Of a stretch of 64,000 bases of DNA, positions 12,039-23,100 are shown piece after piece (the stretch's first letter is position 1; each line of letters begins with the position of its first letter). The stretch is from Clitoria ternatea. Lineage: Eukaryota; Streptophyta; Magnoliopsida; Fabales; Fabaceae. Under the pieces are notes generated by a model that made no database searches, had not been told where the DNA came from, and saw nothing but the letters and a program-made list of their open reading frames with translations. The DNA is taken from positions 148,634,667-148,698,666 of the forward strand of contig CM075673.1 in the NCBI GenBank assembly GCA_037962975.1. The letters are read 5' to 3'. A program made the translations under genes and the position numbers.

Positions 12039-12135
12039 CTACCAAAATTTTGGCAGAGTCTCCCCTGCAAATGTAACATTTCCAAGTTTGAATAATTGAC
12101 CTGTTACAAACAGAAGAGTTCCCAGTACAATTCAA
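12039..12135 (-). other. Conserved non-coding block, copy 1 (CCAAAATTTTGG/GGGGAGACTCTGCC)
   Basis: This roughly 95-bp block on the - strand contains GGGAACTCTTCTGTTTGTAA, then TTTGCAGGGGAGACTCTGCC and the palindrome CCAAAATTTTGG. A second copy in the same orientation lies at 34432-34535, upstream of the transposase exons. It sits in an intron here, so coding is unlikely. Confidence 0.75.
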
Positions 12136-12233
12136 TGTATACAAGTACTAAATAAACTACCATACAAGTAACATACCAAACATGAAAACAAGTTACCAAT
12201 TAAGAAAGTTAAAATGAATTATTATATACTTAC

Positions 12234-12268
12234 TCATCTCCGGTTGGCAGTGGGACCAGCATGGGTAG
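12234..12268 (-). pseudogene. TNPA-like exon, downstream piece cut by the solo LTR
   Basis: This exon remnant ends at a GTAAGT donor (complement of 12228-12233). It encodes a Pro/Leu-rich stretch including PMLVPLPTGDE. Its upstream continuation is across the solo LTR at 17880-17908, and then across RE1 at 30247-30488. GGTAG at 12264-12268 is the target duplication. Confidence 0.6.
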
Positions 12269-14835
12269 TATAACACCCCTGATTTTCTGTACTTGAATCC
12301 CGATGAAATCATCGTAATTAATAAAAATGCGAATAAATTTTTCGCGTTTGAAAATATTTCCAAGACACCACCATGATCACATCAAGAGCCGAATCACAGA
12401 AAACCAAAGAGTGAGATTAAGTAACCTATAACTGGATCGAGAAATAGTTTGCCCATTTGGTATACAAAAATAACAGAGTTTACAGCGGAAGAAGAATGTG
12501 TATACCGGGCACACGCCTAGTCCCATATATGAAGATATGAGAAAAGGCTCGGCAAGCATGCAATGGCATATCATAAGCTTAATATACAACTATCATCATT
12601 TTACATAATCACATAAGCATGTAATGCCTAAGGTATAGGTATGTACATATCTATATGGTCATGCAACATACATCTCCAACATTCATATTCAATTCAACCT
12701 CAAGACATATGTCATCAATACTTATACATTCGTCAAGCGGGGTGTGGGTCCATATACCCCCAAATACCAATACAATATCCACTTAAGTCATTATTCATAA
12801 CACATCCAAAAATATCATGAAATATCAGCACTATAACATACATTCATTCACAGCTCAATAAATTACAATCGCTGTCGGCCAAGGCATTTCATTACAACTA
12901 TTTACCTTCCCAAAAGCTTTACTTCATAAACGTTCTCATCCCATGGTTTTCCTGCATCAATACTAAAAAGTAGACCACATGGGAGAGTGAGTTATACATT
13001 TCAAATGACGATATGAATACAACTGAAATTATGTGCATATGCATATCAACATCATGTATGCTTTGCTAAACACATCAACAATCATCATAGATTATTAATT
13101 CACAATATATACTTATTTCATACTTATTCATCAAATCATAGCAAAGCAAGCATATACACATCTGTCACACCGCCATAACGGGCCAACATATATCTATCTC
13201 ATCGCCACAATGGGCCAACACATCAATATAGACCATTCTGGTCTTTCATCAAAGCCATCACGGGCTAACATAATCATTATCAATCATAAACAAATACACC
13301 CTTCATTACATTGGGCCATCACATACATATCGTCATATTCAACATCATTTTGGATATTCATATCATTTATTACTTTTTATGTGGTCTTTCGGTATATTAA
13401 TTTCTCATCTCATTAACACCATACCACCATCTCAATCATCATCAATCATCATCATAATCTGGCATATCTCTATGCTATATGCAAATGCTCTTATGGCTAA
13501 TGCATATGTACAATGGAATAGACAACAAATGCGGATCCGATTATGGGAATAAACACCAATTGTGGGTTTAAGCATGATCACATACCATGCCCCTACTACA
13601 GTAGTAAAATGTGTACACATATATCACAATGCATGCATATTCACCATATTTTTACTGGTACCAAACCGCATTACCTATTTTGCAACACCTGGTCATTTTC
13701 ACCATGACCGCGGTATACAACATATTCAACATATGGTATTGCGGGCCAACCATGATTCTCAACATGGCAGCTGTGATCCAAAGGACCACTGGGGACACCT
13801 GCTCCTCAAGAGCCACCCCCCACAAGGGTCAACCACATGCAGCTCCTCGTAGCTCAACATGGGTAGCTTCGTGACTTACACACCGAGTCACAGGGGAAAC
13901 AACAGAAATGCTCGTGTACTAAGCCGCCCTCCCACTGGGCCAACCGGGGGAATCCCCTAATATTCTAACACCGACAGCTATGATATGCCATGGATGTAAT
14001 GCAATGCAAATCAAATGCATTCTCACTCTGTGCATCCTAAATGCCACTTATCAAACATCATCATCATGATCACCAACACCACCACACACCTTAATGGATT
14101 TTATCATTGTTGGTTTCTTAGCCATTGTTTTCAAGTTTTAATGTGGCATTTTCATCTCATTATATTTAATAAATATTTCACATCATATAAGCAAGTCAAT
14201 ACTTGCAGTCAATCATAATGGCGTTACAATATTGTACAATATTCATCAATATTATCACACTTTCATTTAGTGGATTTTCATCTCATTATTCATCACCATC
14301 ATCGTACATACACATATATGTATATATATATATATACGTGTGGCATTCACAACATTTCATTATTATAATTCAATCCACATATACAAGATCACACTTGTAT
14401 CACACCCAATGGTACACAACATTTCATCAATAATAGTATACACCTCTTTGTGCAAGAGAGTGCTCAACATCATTATTTATCATTAATCAATGTCATATGT
14501 TTCTCTAATTCATCTATTTATAATTCATACTATGTTATTTATTTATCCCTTCATAAATTTCAAATTCGCCCAAGGGTATTTCTCATAATCCGATCATAAG
14601 GTTCTCAACATCACCCTTTCATTACTCCATCCATAGTGGAAATTATATCACAATTATTTTATCCCCAATCATATTAATTAACTCCAGCCATTGTCATGCT
14701 TAATCATTACAACATATCCCCATATCATCTCTTAAATATCTTAGAACACTAAGAAGGGATCCATCATAAGCCCACCATAAATAAAACGGAGCAAATTTAA
14801 TTCTGGGGGAAACCCGTTTGGGCAACATTAGCATA

Positions 14836-15927
14836 GAGCGCTTGAGCGAGCCCCCAATATCCTTAAGCGAGAAATCTTTAAGCATCAGACCTGATTCTCG
14901 CTTGAGCAGACCACTCTCGCTCGAGCGAGAATTACCCAGTAACCAAATTCCCATGCTTTCGCTCGAGCGAGGCGCCCTTCTACCAGCCACTCGCTCGGGC
15001 GAGAAATGTCTAGTAACGAATTCCACTGGCATTCGCTTGAGCGAGGCACCCACTCGCTTAAGCGAAATCCAACCAGAGGCCATCCTTACCTTCTGCACTC
15101 GCTCTCGGCAAGGCTTCCCAGCACTCGGTTTTTCACTCGAAAACATCATTCCAGAACCGACTCATCTCGCTCGGTTTTCTACTCGACAAAATCATTACAA
15201 AGCCGACTCATCTTTCACCTGGTTTTTCATTCGGCATAATTGTTCCCAAACCGACTCATCACTCGATCGGTCTTTCACTCGGCAATTCATTCCAAATCTG
15301 ACTCAACACCTGATCGGTCTTCACTCGGCAAATTATTTCAAAACCGACTAATCTCTCGAGCGGTCTTACACTCGGCAAACTAATTCTAAGACCAACCATT
15401 ACTCGCTCAGTCTTTCACTCGGTATATTATTCCAAAAACCGATTTCCTTTCTTTTTCACTCGAGCGAAGTTATTCCAGAGTACTTCTGGACAGACTCACA
15501 CCGTATACCCCCATCGGTTCCATCCCACTCGGACTTACACACTCGGAGGCACTCCACTCGGAACACCACTGCCCGAAATATCACACCTCGGAGACTTTTC
15601 ACTCGGAATCATATCCACTTCCTCACTCGGAAGGTCCTGTCTCGGACATAGCTCACTCGGAATTTCACTCGGAAATTCACCACATCTTAAATTATTTTCA
15701 AAGATTCCCGCTCGGAAGGAATTCGTCCAGCATCAATGTCCTCCCTTGCTTGCTCAAACGCGGCCACACCCGCTTAAGCGAGGTTTGTCCAGAATCTCAC
15801 CTACTCACCATTCACTCGTCTCGCTTGAGCGGAAAGCTCGCTCGCCTGAGCGAGTTTAGCCCAGAGGCCGTAATACCGAGATAGGGGATTCTCGCCTGAG
15901 CGAGATCCCATCTCGCTTGAGCGAGAA
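14836..15927 (-). repeat. CGCT(C/T)(A/G)AGCGAG near-palindrome array in sLTR2
   Basis: Many copies of the self-complementary motif TCGCTYRAGCGAGA occur in 14836-15080 and again at 15765-15927. The same motif forms arrays in the LTRs of RE1 and RE2. Every copy contains two CpG sites. Confidence 0.85.
15119..15720 (-). repeat. CCGAGTG motif array in sLTR2
   Basis: More than 20 copies of (C)ACTCGG on the + strand (sense CCGAGTG on the - strand of this LTR) occur at irregular 15-40 bp spacing. The same motif forms arrays, in the same sense relative to the element, in the RE2 and RE3 LTRs. Confidence 0.85.
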
Positions 15928-17879
15928 TATCAGGACATAGACAGAAAACGAAAATTCACACAGGCCATCACATGAAACCTCATTATAAGCCAATTTAATT
16001 ACAACCAATACTTCATACACATCACATGAGACATATAAAACTATCTCTACCCATTCATACTCGGAAATCCTCATTCCAACTTATCAATCACTCTTACTTA
16101 TTTAATTTTTCGAGAGGAGGGTTTCAACTATAACCCACATCACTCCCTCTTTCGCTTTTTCTACACAATCTCTTAAAAAACAGTCTTCTACAATTTATGT
16201 AGTTCACCCATTTATAGATTTTTCATACTCAACTAGTCTTATGTCCAACTAAGGACCATCAAACACTTATCATCAACATTATATATAAACATACATTTTC
16301 ATACAATCAATATAAGCCAAGCCATCATTCATCACTTCATCAAATTAATCATATAAAACATTCATGGCAAGGCATTGCATGAGTTCAACATATACATAAT
16401 TAGCAATTAATTCACTCATGCTATTTGAAATGCAAACTCCTCTCCTACCTCGAGAGAAGAACCGCCACGCGATTACATCGATCTTTCCGCATCACCGTCC
16501 GGAATACAATCCTATCAACAATTATACATACACATGTAATCAATAAACCATTACAAGACATCACATCTCTTAACTTATGATCAAGTCCTAGACTTGTCTA
16601 AGCTCCAAATTCATATATCTATGTTAGGCTTCGGGAATTCCTTTCCCCAAAGCAAAGATCTTCTAAGTCTCAAAGGTTAACTATACCCAACAACATCAAC
16701 ACTTTAAGATTAATCCCTCAAATTAACATACCTATATACATGCATACATCTTCATTTGCAACTCATGACTTAGTTCACCATTTTATCAACATCAATATTC
16801 AACTCTTATCCTTCAAATATTCATTCCTATGTATAACATCATTCCAAGGTACCAAAATTATCAAGATCATCAAGTGGGTCAAAATCCCCAAATTGTTAAT
16901 ACTTAGGGTTTCTTCTCCAAAATCACCCAACAACCATCAACAATCTCTATCAATCTTCAATCCATTTTATTTTATCATAATGACCTCATCAACCTCTAAA
17001 TCTCACATAATCATAAAGCCCTAAATTAAGGGTTTCATTTCCAAACATTCAAGCCTAGGGTTTCCATTTCCACCCATATGCAAGGGTTCAACATCACCAT
17101 CTTCAACCCAATACCCCAAAATCATAAATTAGATAAGGAAGAGGTGAGAGATCTTTACCTCAAATCCAAGCTCCACCAAAATGAAAATGAAGTGAGGAAG
17201 AGGGAGATGACCAATGCAAGCTCCCAAGCTCCATAGATGCCTCACATTTCCAAGCTTTTGTATTAGTTTTGATGAAAATGGGTATAAAAGAGGGTGGGTC
17301 ACGGTTTGGGCAAAAGAAGAATGGAGGAGAAGAAGAAAATGACAAAGATAAAGTGGAGGAGAAGAGTGTACCGAGAATGAGGAAGAGAAGGGAAAAATTA
17401 GACCAAAATTGGACATTGTCCAATGGTTAAAAGGATGTCACATTTTGCTTTTACCAATGGGTAATAATTCCCCATTATCCAACGGGTAAAAGAATCAAGT
17501 GATAAAGAGAAAGAGGTCACGATGATAATGGGAGGAGAAATGGGATTTTTGGTTTTCTTTTAATTCCAATTGGTTCGTATTTTCCCCGTCTATTATCATA
17601 CGTCGAATCCAATTAATTATTTCCTTAGCACTAAAAATTAATCTAACTATACCATCTTAACCACAATAATTTTTCAAACATTCTAAACCCATCAAATACT
17701 CAATTTGATCAAGTGGGTCTCACATCATCTATTAATTCATCCAGTTCTGGTAAATATTAATTTACCGATAATTCACCTCTAATGTCTAACAACATCTCCC
17801 ATAATTATTTGACCATAAACAATCAATCATCGTCGTCTAATAAATTTATTTTCCTTAAAATCTGGGATGTTACAGGTAG

Positions 17880-17908
17880 GGGGGATGCCAGAGGTGGGGT
17901 CGGCTCGA
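17880..17908 (-). pseudogene. TNPA-like exon piece trapped between sLTR2 and RE1
   Basis: Only 29 bases of the original CACTA-B exon remain between the solo LTR duplication (17875-17879) and the RE1 left end (17909). They encode a Pro-rich EPTPPLASPL stretch in frame with the pieces on either side. CTCGA at 17904-17908 is the RE1 target duplication. Confidence 0.6.
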
Positions 17909-19411
17909 TGTAACACCTCGAATTCTTAAAATAGGAAGATAAATTAGGAAAATAAATGTTGGATAATTAATTATGGACTATGAATATCCCAAAATTCTTG
18001 AAATGATTTCAAACAAGACTTTTCAAAACTGCTGGTGAATTATGGTGGTCGGATGAGTTGAAAACTGACCCGGATAAAATATAGGTGTCGGACCAAGTAT
18101 CTCCGATTGAGATGTCGTTGGTCAGGGCCGTAGATAATGTTAGTGGGATTCCAAATTTATATTCGGAACAATTTTTAGAATATGTATTGAGCCCGAACGG
18201 CGAACCTGTTTGTTTAAAAAAGGAGGAGTTAATGAAAGCTTAACAACTTAAAAACAAAATTCACCTTTTTCCTTTCATAAGTCGGTTGCACTCTTCTTCT
18301 CTCACGTAGACATATTCTTCTTCTTCTTCTTCTTCTCCATAATTCCCCTCCATCTTTCCCTTAAACTCTAAATTGAAAGGAAATACATCTTCCTTCTCCA
18401 TTAATATTCTTCAAGGAACTCAAAGAAGCTTGGAGCTTGGAGTATCTTTTCCTTTTTTCCTCCTAAATTTCATGTGACCTTTCTCCACCTTTGCAAACTC
18501 ACTTTTTCTCCTTTTAAGGTAAGATGATTATCATTCTTTTCATGTATATAGTGATATAATGATAGCTTTAATGTTAGAACACATTAAATGTATGAGGGAT
18601 GTTGAGGAAAGTTCAAAAGTGGAAATCCTAAGATGGATTGACATAAATACAAGCTTATGAGTAATTAATGAGGTAGTTGTAATTATGGTGGGAAAAGAAT
18701 GAGGTATATAAGCATTTATGAAGGTTGGTGGGTTTGGTGAAAACCCTAAACTTGAATTTTAGGAGGAAAGGTAGAATATTGAAGAATATAGCATTTATTG
18801 AAGAAGTTAGCATTTGTTGATGGAAAGAGTGTTATAAATGATGTGGTAGACACAATAAATGATGGTGATGTTGACTTGAAGTCATAATAGGTGGGAAACT
18901 CACCAAGGTGTTGGTGGAGATTTAATAGATGGAATAACCTAACAATTAGGTTGTAACTCTTGATAATAATGGATTATGATTTAAGGGAAGGAATTCCCAA
19001 AGCCTAATTAGGCAAATGAATGAAATTGATAAATAGTTTCCACATGATAAGAATCATGTGTACACTTATGTATACGTATATTGAATTGGTGTTTGAATGA
19101 ATAATTGATGTGGCCCTATAATTGATTGGTGTAGGGCTTGGCAATACTGGTGAGGCGGCAACATCAACCCCAGAGGTCTACTTCTCTTGAGGTAGGAGAG
19201 GGGGTATATTTTATAAATGTATGAGAACATGTATGTTGATAATGTATATGGTGATGTAATATGGCATGTTTTACTTGAATGAAAGTAATATCATGAGATT
19301 GTGATAAGAAATTGAATTTGGTGCCTAAAATGATTGATTGTGGATTGAGACCTTTTTAGGCTATGAATGGTATATCAGGTGGTGACTATGTTATGATATT
19401 GATAAATATAT

Positions 19412-19735
19412 CACCTTGCGGGGTGCCACGACGGGTATGACCCTGAGTGATGATAATGGTTTGATTGGTGAATATAACACCTTGTGGGGTGCCACAAAGG
19501 GTATATTCCGGAGTGATGATAATGATACGATTGTTGAGTATAACACCTTGCGGGGTGCCACGAAGGGTTTATCCCGGAGTGATGATAATGACATGAATGA
19601 TGAATTTAACACCTTGCGGGGTGCCACGAAGGGTATGACCCGGAGTGATGACGATGATATGATGGATGAATATATCACCTTGCGGGGTGCCACAAAGGGT
19701 GTATCCCGGAGTGATGATGTCGATTTAAGTGAATG
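19412..19735. repeat. 66-bp minisatellite in RE1 5' LTR (5 units)
   Basis: The unit begins CACCTTGCGGGGTGCCACG and runs to ...GATGAATATAT. Because 66 is a multiple of three, both strands stay open (+ strand unit LRGATKGMSRSDDDDM). The 3' LTR has six units. No gene is called: the open frames follow from the repeat length. Confidence 0.92.
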
Positions 19736-20640
19736 ACAACTCTATTGAAATAATAACTAGACCTGTGTATATGTATTTTGGAATACTGGCATGTGTGTTA
19801 ATCACAAGAACTTGGCATAGTATGATATCATATTGAGTGAATTGTGTGAAGGATGAATAGAACTTACTTTTGAAACCAACTGTCAATGGGTTAGTGGATA
19901 ATTTGGTTCTTGTGAATTAAAAGGGATATATATAATTATGTTTAGTAAATTGATACTTGATGATTTAGTGTGGATTTAAGTCTTTATAAATGATGTTCAT
20001 ATTGCATTCATGTATATATTATCATAATTGTTAGATTTTCATCATTGAGAAAGTATACTCACTCTCCTTGTGGTATATCTTTTTAGCTCCTGTGTTGTAG
20101 GTATTGCTTTGGAGTTGTTATGGAGGAGGAGTGTGAAGGAAGCTTCCTTTTGGTAAAGAATGCCTTGGCCGGCAATATTTTGGTTTACCTAGATGTGTGG
20201 TATGGATGTAATATATATATAGTACATTGTATGGTTGGTATAGTTTGGATTTAGAAGGGATAATTGTATGAATGAAGAATATACATATATATATAGGCAA
20301 TGATGATTTTGGGAGGTCATGGAGGAAAATGAGATCCTTGTCTATGACTCATTTTCAATCATGACCCTATGAATGAATGAATGAATGATAAAACTCTCCA
20401 TATCTTGATGAATGAGCGAAGTTCATATTTGGAATGTTAGACTTGTGAAGTAAAAGATTAAATAAGTTGTTCTTGATACAACAGATGAATGGCAATGGAA
20501 ATTACAAGCATGATTGATTAGGACAAGTTTTAAACATGTAATATGATATGTAGGAAGTGTTGAATTTGAGTAAAATTGATTAGAATGAATTTTGGTATAG
20601 TGAGTTGTGTGTTTTCTGTATTTCCTCTGTTTTACTGTCA

Positions 20641-21195
20641 ATCTCGCTCAGGCGAGAGGGCTTCTCGCTCAAGCGAGAATGCCCCTGTATCGATTTTTGG
20701 TCTCTGAATGATTCTCGCTTAGGCGAGAATGGGTCTCACTCAGGCGAGATTGCTCCAGCATCATAGTTTGGCCACTGCTCCATTTTCGCTCAAGCGGAAG
20801 TACATTTCGCCCAAGCGAAATTGTCTCAGAATCAGAGGTTGGATCCTGGACAATATTCGCTCAGGCGAGAGTGAGCTTCGCCCAAGCGAGATGGCTTGGT
20901 ATCAGGAATTGCTCTCGGGTTTATCAGGAATTTGCTCTCGGGAGTAATTTCGCTTAGGCGAGGAATGTGTTCGCCCGAGCGAGTGAGCGTGGATGGGTTC
21001 TGGGCGTTTTTTGCCTTACGCTCGTTGGCTTCACCTAAGCGAGGATTGCAATACTCGCTCAAGCGAGTTGGGGTTCGCTTGAGCGAAGAGACCCCTGATT
21101 CTACACTTCTTCCCTTCGCTCAGCATTTTCTGCTTCGCCCAAGCGTGCTGTGTGAAACTCGCTCAAGCGAATTGGGAATTCGCTTGAGCGAGGGG
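20641..21195 (+). repeat. CGCTCAAGCGAG array in RE1 5' LTR
   Basis: About 20 degenerate copies of TCGCTCAAGCGAG and its variants (CAGGCGAG, CCCAAGCGAG, CTTAGGCGAG) lie just upstream of the LTR 3' end. Each is close to self-complementary. Confidence 0.9.
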
Positions 21196-21556
21196 ACCCT
21201 GATATCTCTTAAACGCATGGTTCATATCATTTTTTTTTATTTTCTTCACATTAAATCATGATTCCATTTTACTTTAAGAATATCTTGAGCATAAATTGGG
21301 CTTCTTAATTTCAAAATGAGCAACCTCTTAAGAATCTAATTCCATAATATCATTTTACTCGAAATACTTCCGCTGTTTTAATTATGGTTTTCTTAAGAGT
21401 TAATCGTATGAACTTACCTTCTCATATCTTCACATATGAGATGGGTCTCTGATAGATCCAGGTGATTAAATAATTGGCTTCACCACTCGTGTTTTTCATA
21501 AATCAATAATATTAAAATCGCGAAAAATTTACCCCTATTTTTAGGGTGTCACAACC

Positions 21557-21570
21557 TGGTATTAGAGCAT
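21557..21570 (+). other. RE1 primer-binding site (initiator Met tRNA)
   Basis: TGGTATTAGAGCAT starts three bases after the 5' LTR. It matches the usual plant PBS TGGTATCAGAGC with one change, so reverse transcription would be primed by initiator methionine tRNA. Confidence 0.9.
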
Positions 21571-21946
21571 TATTCGCTCTGTATTACTGTGTTTAGCCAT
21601 CGTTATTATTGGAAAATGATATATGATTGATAAATGATTATTGTTGTTGATTGATTTGTGTATGAATTGATTATGGATTGAATGTGATTGTTATAAGTCC
21701 GGCCAAGCTTTCTTCACACTATCCTCCCTCAATGATGAATCCTATGTATTATGAATGCATACTATGTTAGGATATGATGATGCTGCCATATGGGCTTTTG
21801 TATGGATTGGTTGATATTGGACTCCAAGGGGGAGGGCCATAATTTAATTTTTATGATAAAGCACTATAGTGTAAGACTATAGAGAAATGTTATGAACGAG
21901 TTTACTAATGTTAGTTGAATTTTATGTTGTGATTTTAGATATTGTG

Positions 21947-23100
21947 ATGGCCCGTCGTCGTCAAGATAATGATGACGCTATAGCTAGAGCCTTGAATCAT
22001 TTTGCGGATCTCCTTGAATCGCAAAACCGTGAAAGACAAGAGGCGGAAAGACCACCTGCCCCTGTTGTTCAAGGTAGTCAGGACCTTGACATGTTTCTAA
22101 AGCGAAAACCCACTGAATTTCATGGGGGATTTAGGCCTGAGCAAGCCTATGGTTGGATCCGGAATGTTGAGAGGATCTTTGACAGTTTTGAATGCAATGA
22201 GCTCCAGAAAGTGGAGTATGCTGTTTTTATGCTGAGAGATGAAGCAGAGACTTGGTGGAGACTCGCCAAGAATAGAATGAATGCTGCTACAATTCCCTTA
22301 ACTTGGGGGAACTTTAAGCGTGAACTTATGAGGAAATATGTTCCCGAGAGTTATAAGAGCAAGAAAGAACTCGAGTTCATGGAACTCAAGAAAGGCACGA
22401 TGACGGTGGAAGAGTATGCTTCCAAGTTTGAAGAACTTTGTGAATTCTACCCTCTTTTTCAACAAGAGGGAACTGAAGTGTCAAAATGTGTAAAGTTTGA
22501 AAATGGTTTACGCCCCGATATTCAAAGGGCTTATGTCACCAAGAGATCCGTAGTTTCACGGTGCTTGTGAATAAGTGCCGCATCTATGAAGAACATGCTC
22601 CCTCTCAATATTCTAAATTTGACTCTAAGCTGAAGGGTCAAACTTCTAGTTTCAAGAGGCAAGGAAATTTTAGAGGGGGACGCTTTCAGAGGGGTGCCCA
22701 TTCTAATGTCCAAGCTAGAGGCGGTGGATGTGGTAACACTTTTGGCCAGGGCAATGCAAATGCCAATGGGCCGAGATGCTACAAATGTGGAGGACCTCAT
22801 TATGTTTGAGATTGTGCACAACGGGATGACGTGGTATGTTTTAATTGTGACCAAGTGGGACATACTCGCCCTGCCTGTCCTTTGCTTACTAGGCGGGCTC
22901 ATATGCAAGTTAATGCTCCTAATCGTGCTAATACACCCGCTCTTGTGAATCGCGGAGGCCACAATGGAGGTCGAGGCCGTGGTAATGGAAATAATCGAGG
23001 CCGGAATGGTGGTCGAGGTGGCTATAATGGTGGAAGGCGTGGCAATGGTCGAGGAAATGGTAATGGTGCTAATGATGGAAATAGGGATGGTGGAAATCTT
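21947..23100 (+). pseudogene. RE1 gag (capsid/nucleocapsid), broken
   Basis: The ATG at 21947 (MARRRQDNDD) follows an AT-rich leader. The retrotransposon gag domain is clear (WIRNVERIFDSFECNELQKV at about residues 70-90, then AETWWRLAKN). A frameshift near 22540 cuts the first frame at 22568. The next frame carries a first CCHC-type knuckle (22777-22815, CYKCGG..H....C) with a TGA stop inside it (22807-22809), then a second knuckle (22837-22878, CFNCDQVGH....C). A Gly/Arg/Asn-rich tail follows (about 22960-23090), typical of nucleic-acid-binding nucleocapsids. Gag would form the particle that packages the element's RNA. This copy cannot make full-length Gag. Confidence 0.92.

Larger units (their letters stand above)
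12269..17874 (-). mobile_element. 5.6-kb solo LTR of a Ty3/Gypsy-type element (sLTR2)
   Basis: It is flanked by GGTAG (12264-12268 and 17875-17879). On the - strand it starts TGTAACATCCCAG and ends GGGGTGTTATA, similar to the RE1 and RE2 LTR ends (TGTAACAYCC...GTCACA) but with TA instead of CA. It has no gag/pol, no primer-binding site and no internal LTR boundary that I could find. Inverted relative to RE1, it shares features such as a CTCCTACCTCGAGAGAAG-like block (about 16440) with the RE1 LTR (about 19178). It carries CGCTCAAGCGAG and ACTCGG arrays. A large internally deleted LTR element (LARD type) is an alternative. Confidence 0.75.
17909..21553 (+). repeat. RE1 5' LTR
   Basis: This 3645-bp LTR starts TGTAACACC and ends GGTGTCACA. 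It contains a CT-rich (TTC)n tract at about 18310-18340, a five-unit 66-bp minisatellite (19412-19735) and a CGCTCAAGCGAG array (20641-21195). Confidence 0.95.

Noticed and set aside
14700..15351. Overlapping open frames on both strands (149 and 177 codons)
   Set aside because: They follow the CGCTCAAGCGAG and CCGAGTG arrays inside sLTR2. Repetitive low-information protein (SLKR, LSE repeats) with no family match.
19391..19693. Ser/Val/Pro-rich open frame on the - strand across the LTR minisatellite (also at 28016-28384)
   Set aside because: It results from a 66-bp repeat without stops in this phase. It has no start context or domain, and its copy number varies between LTRs.
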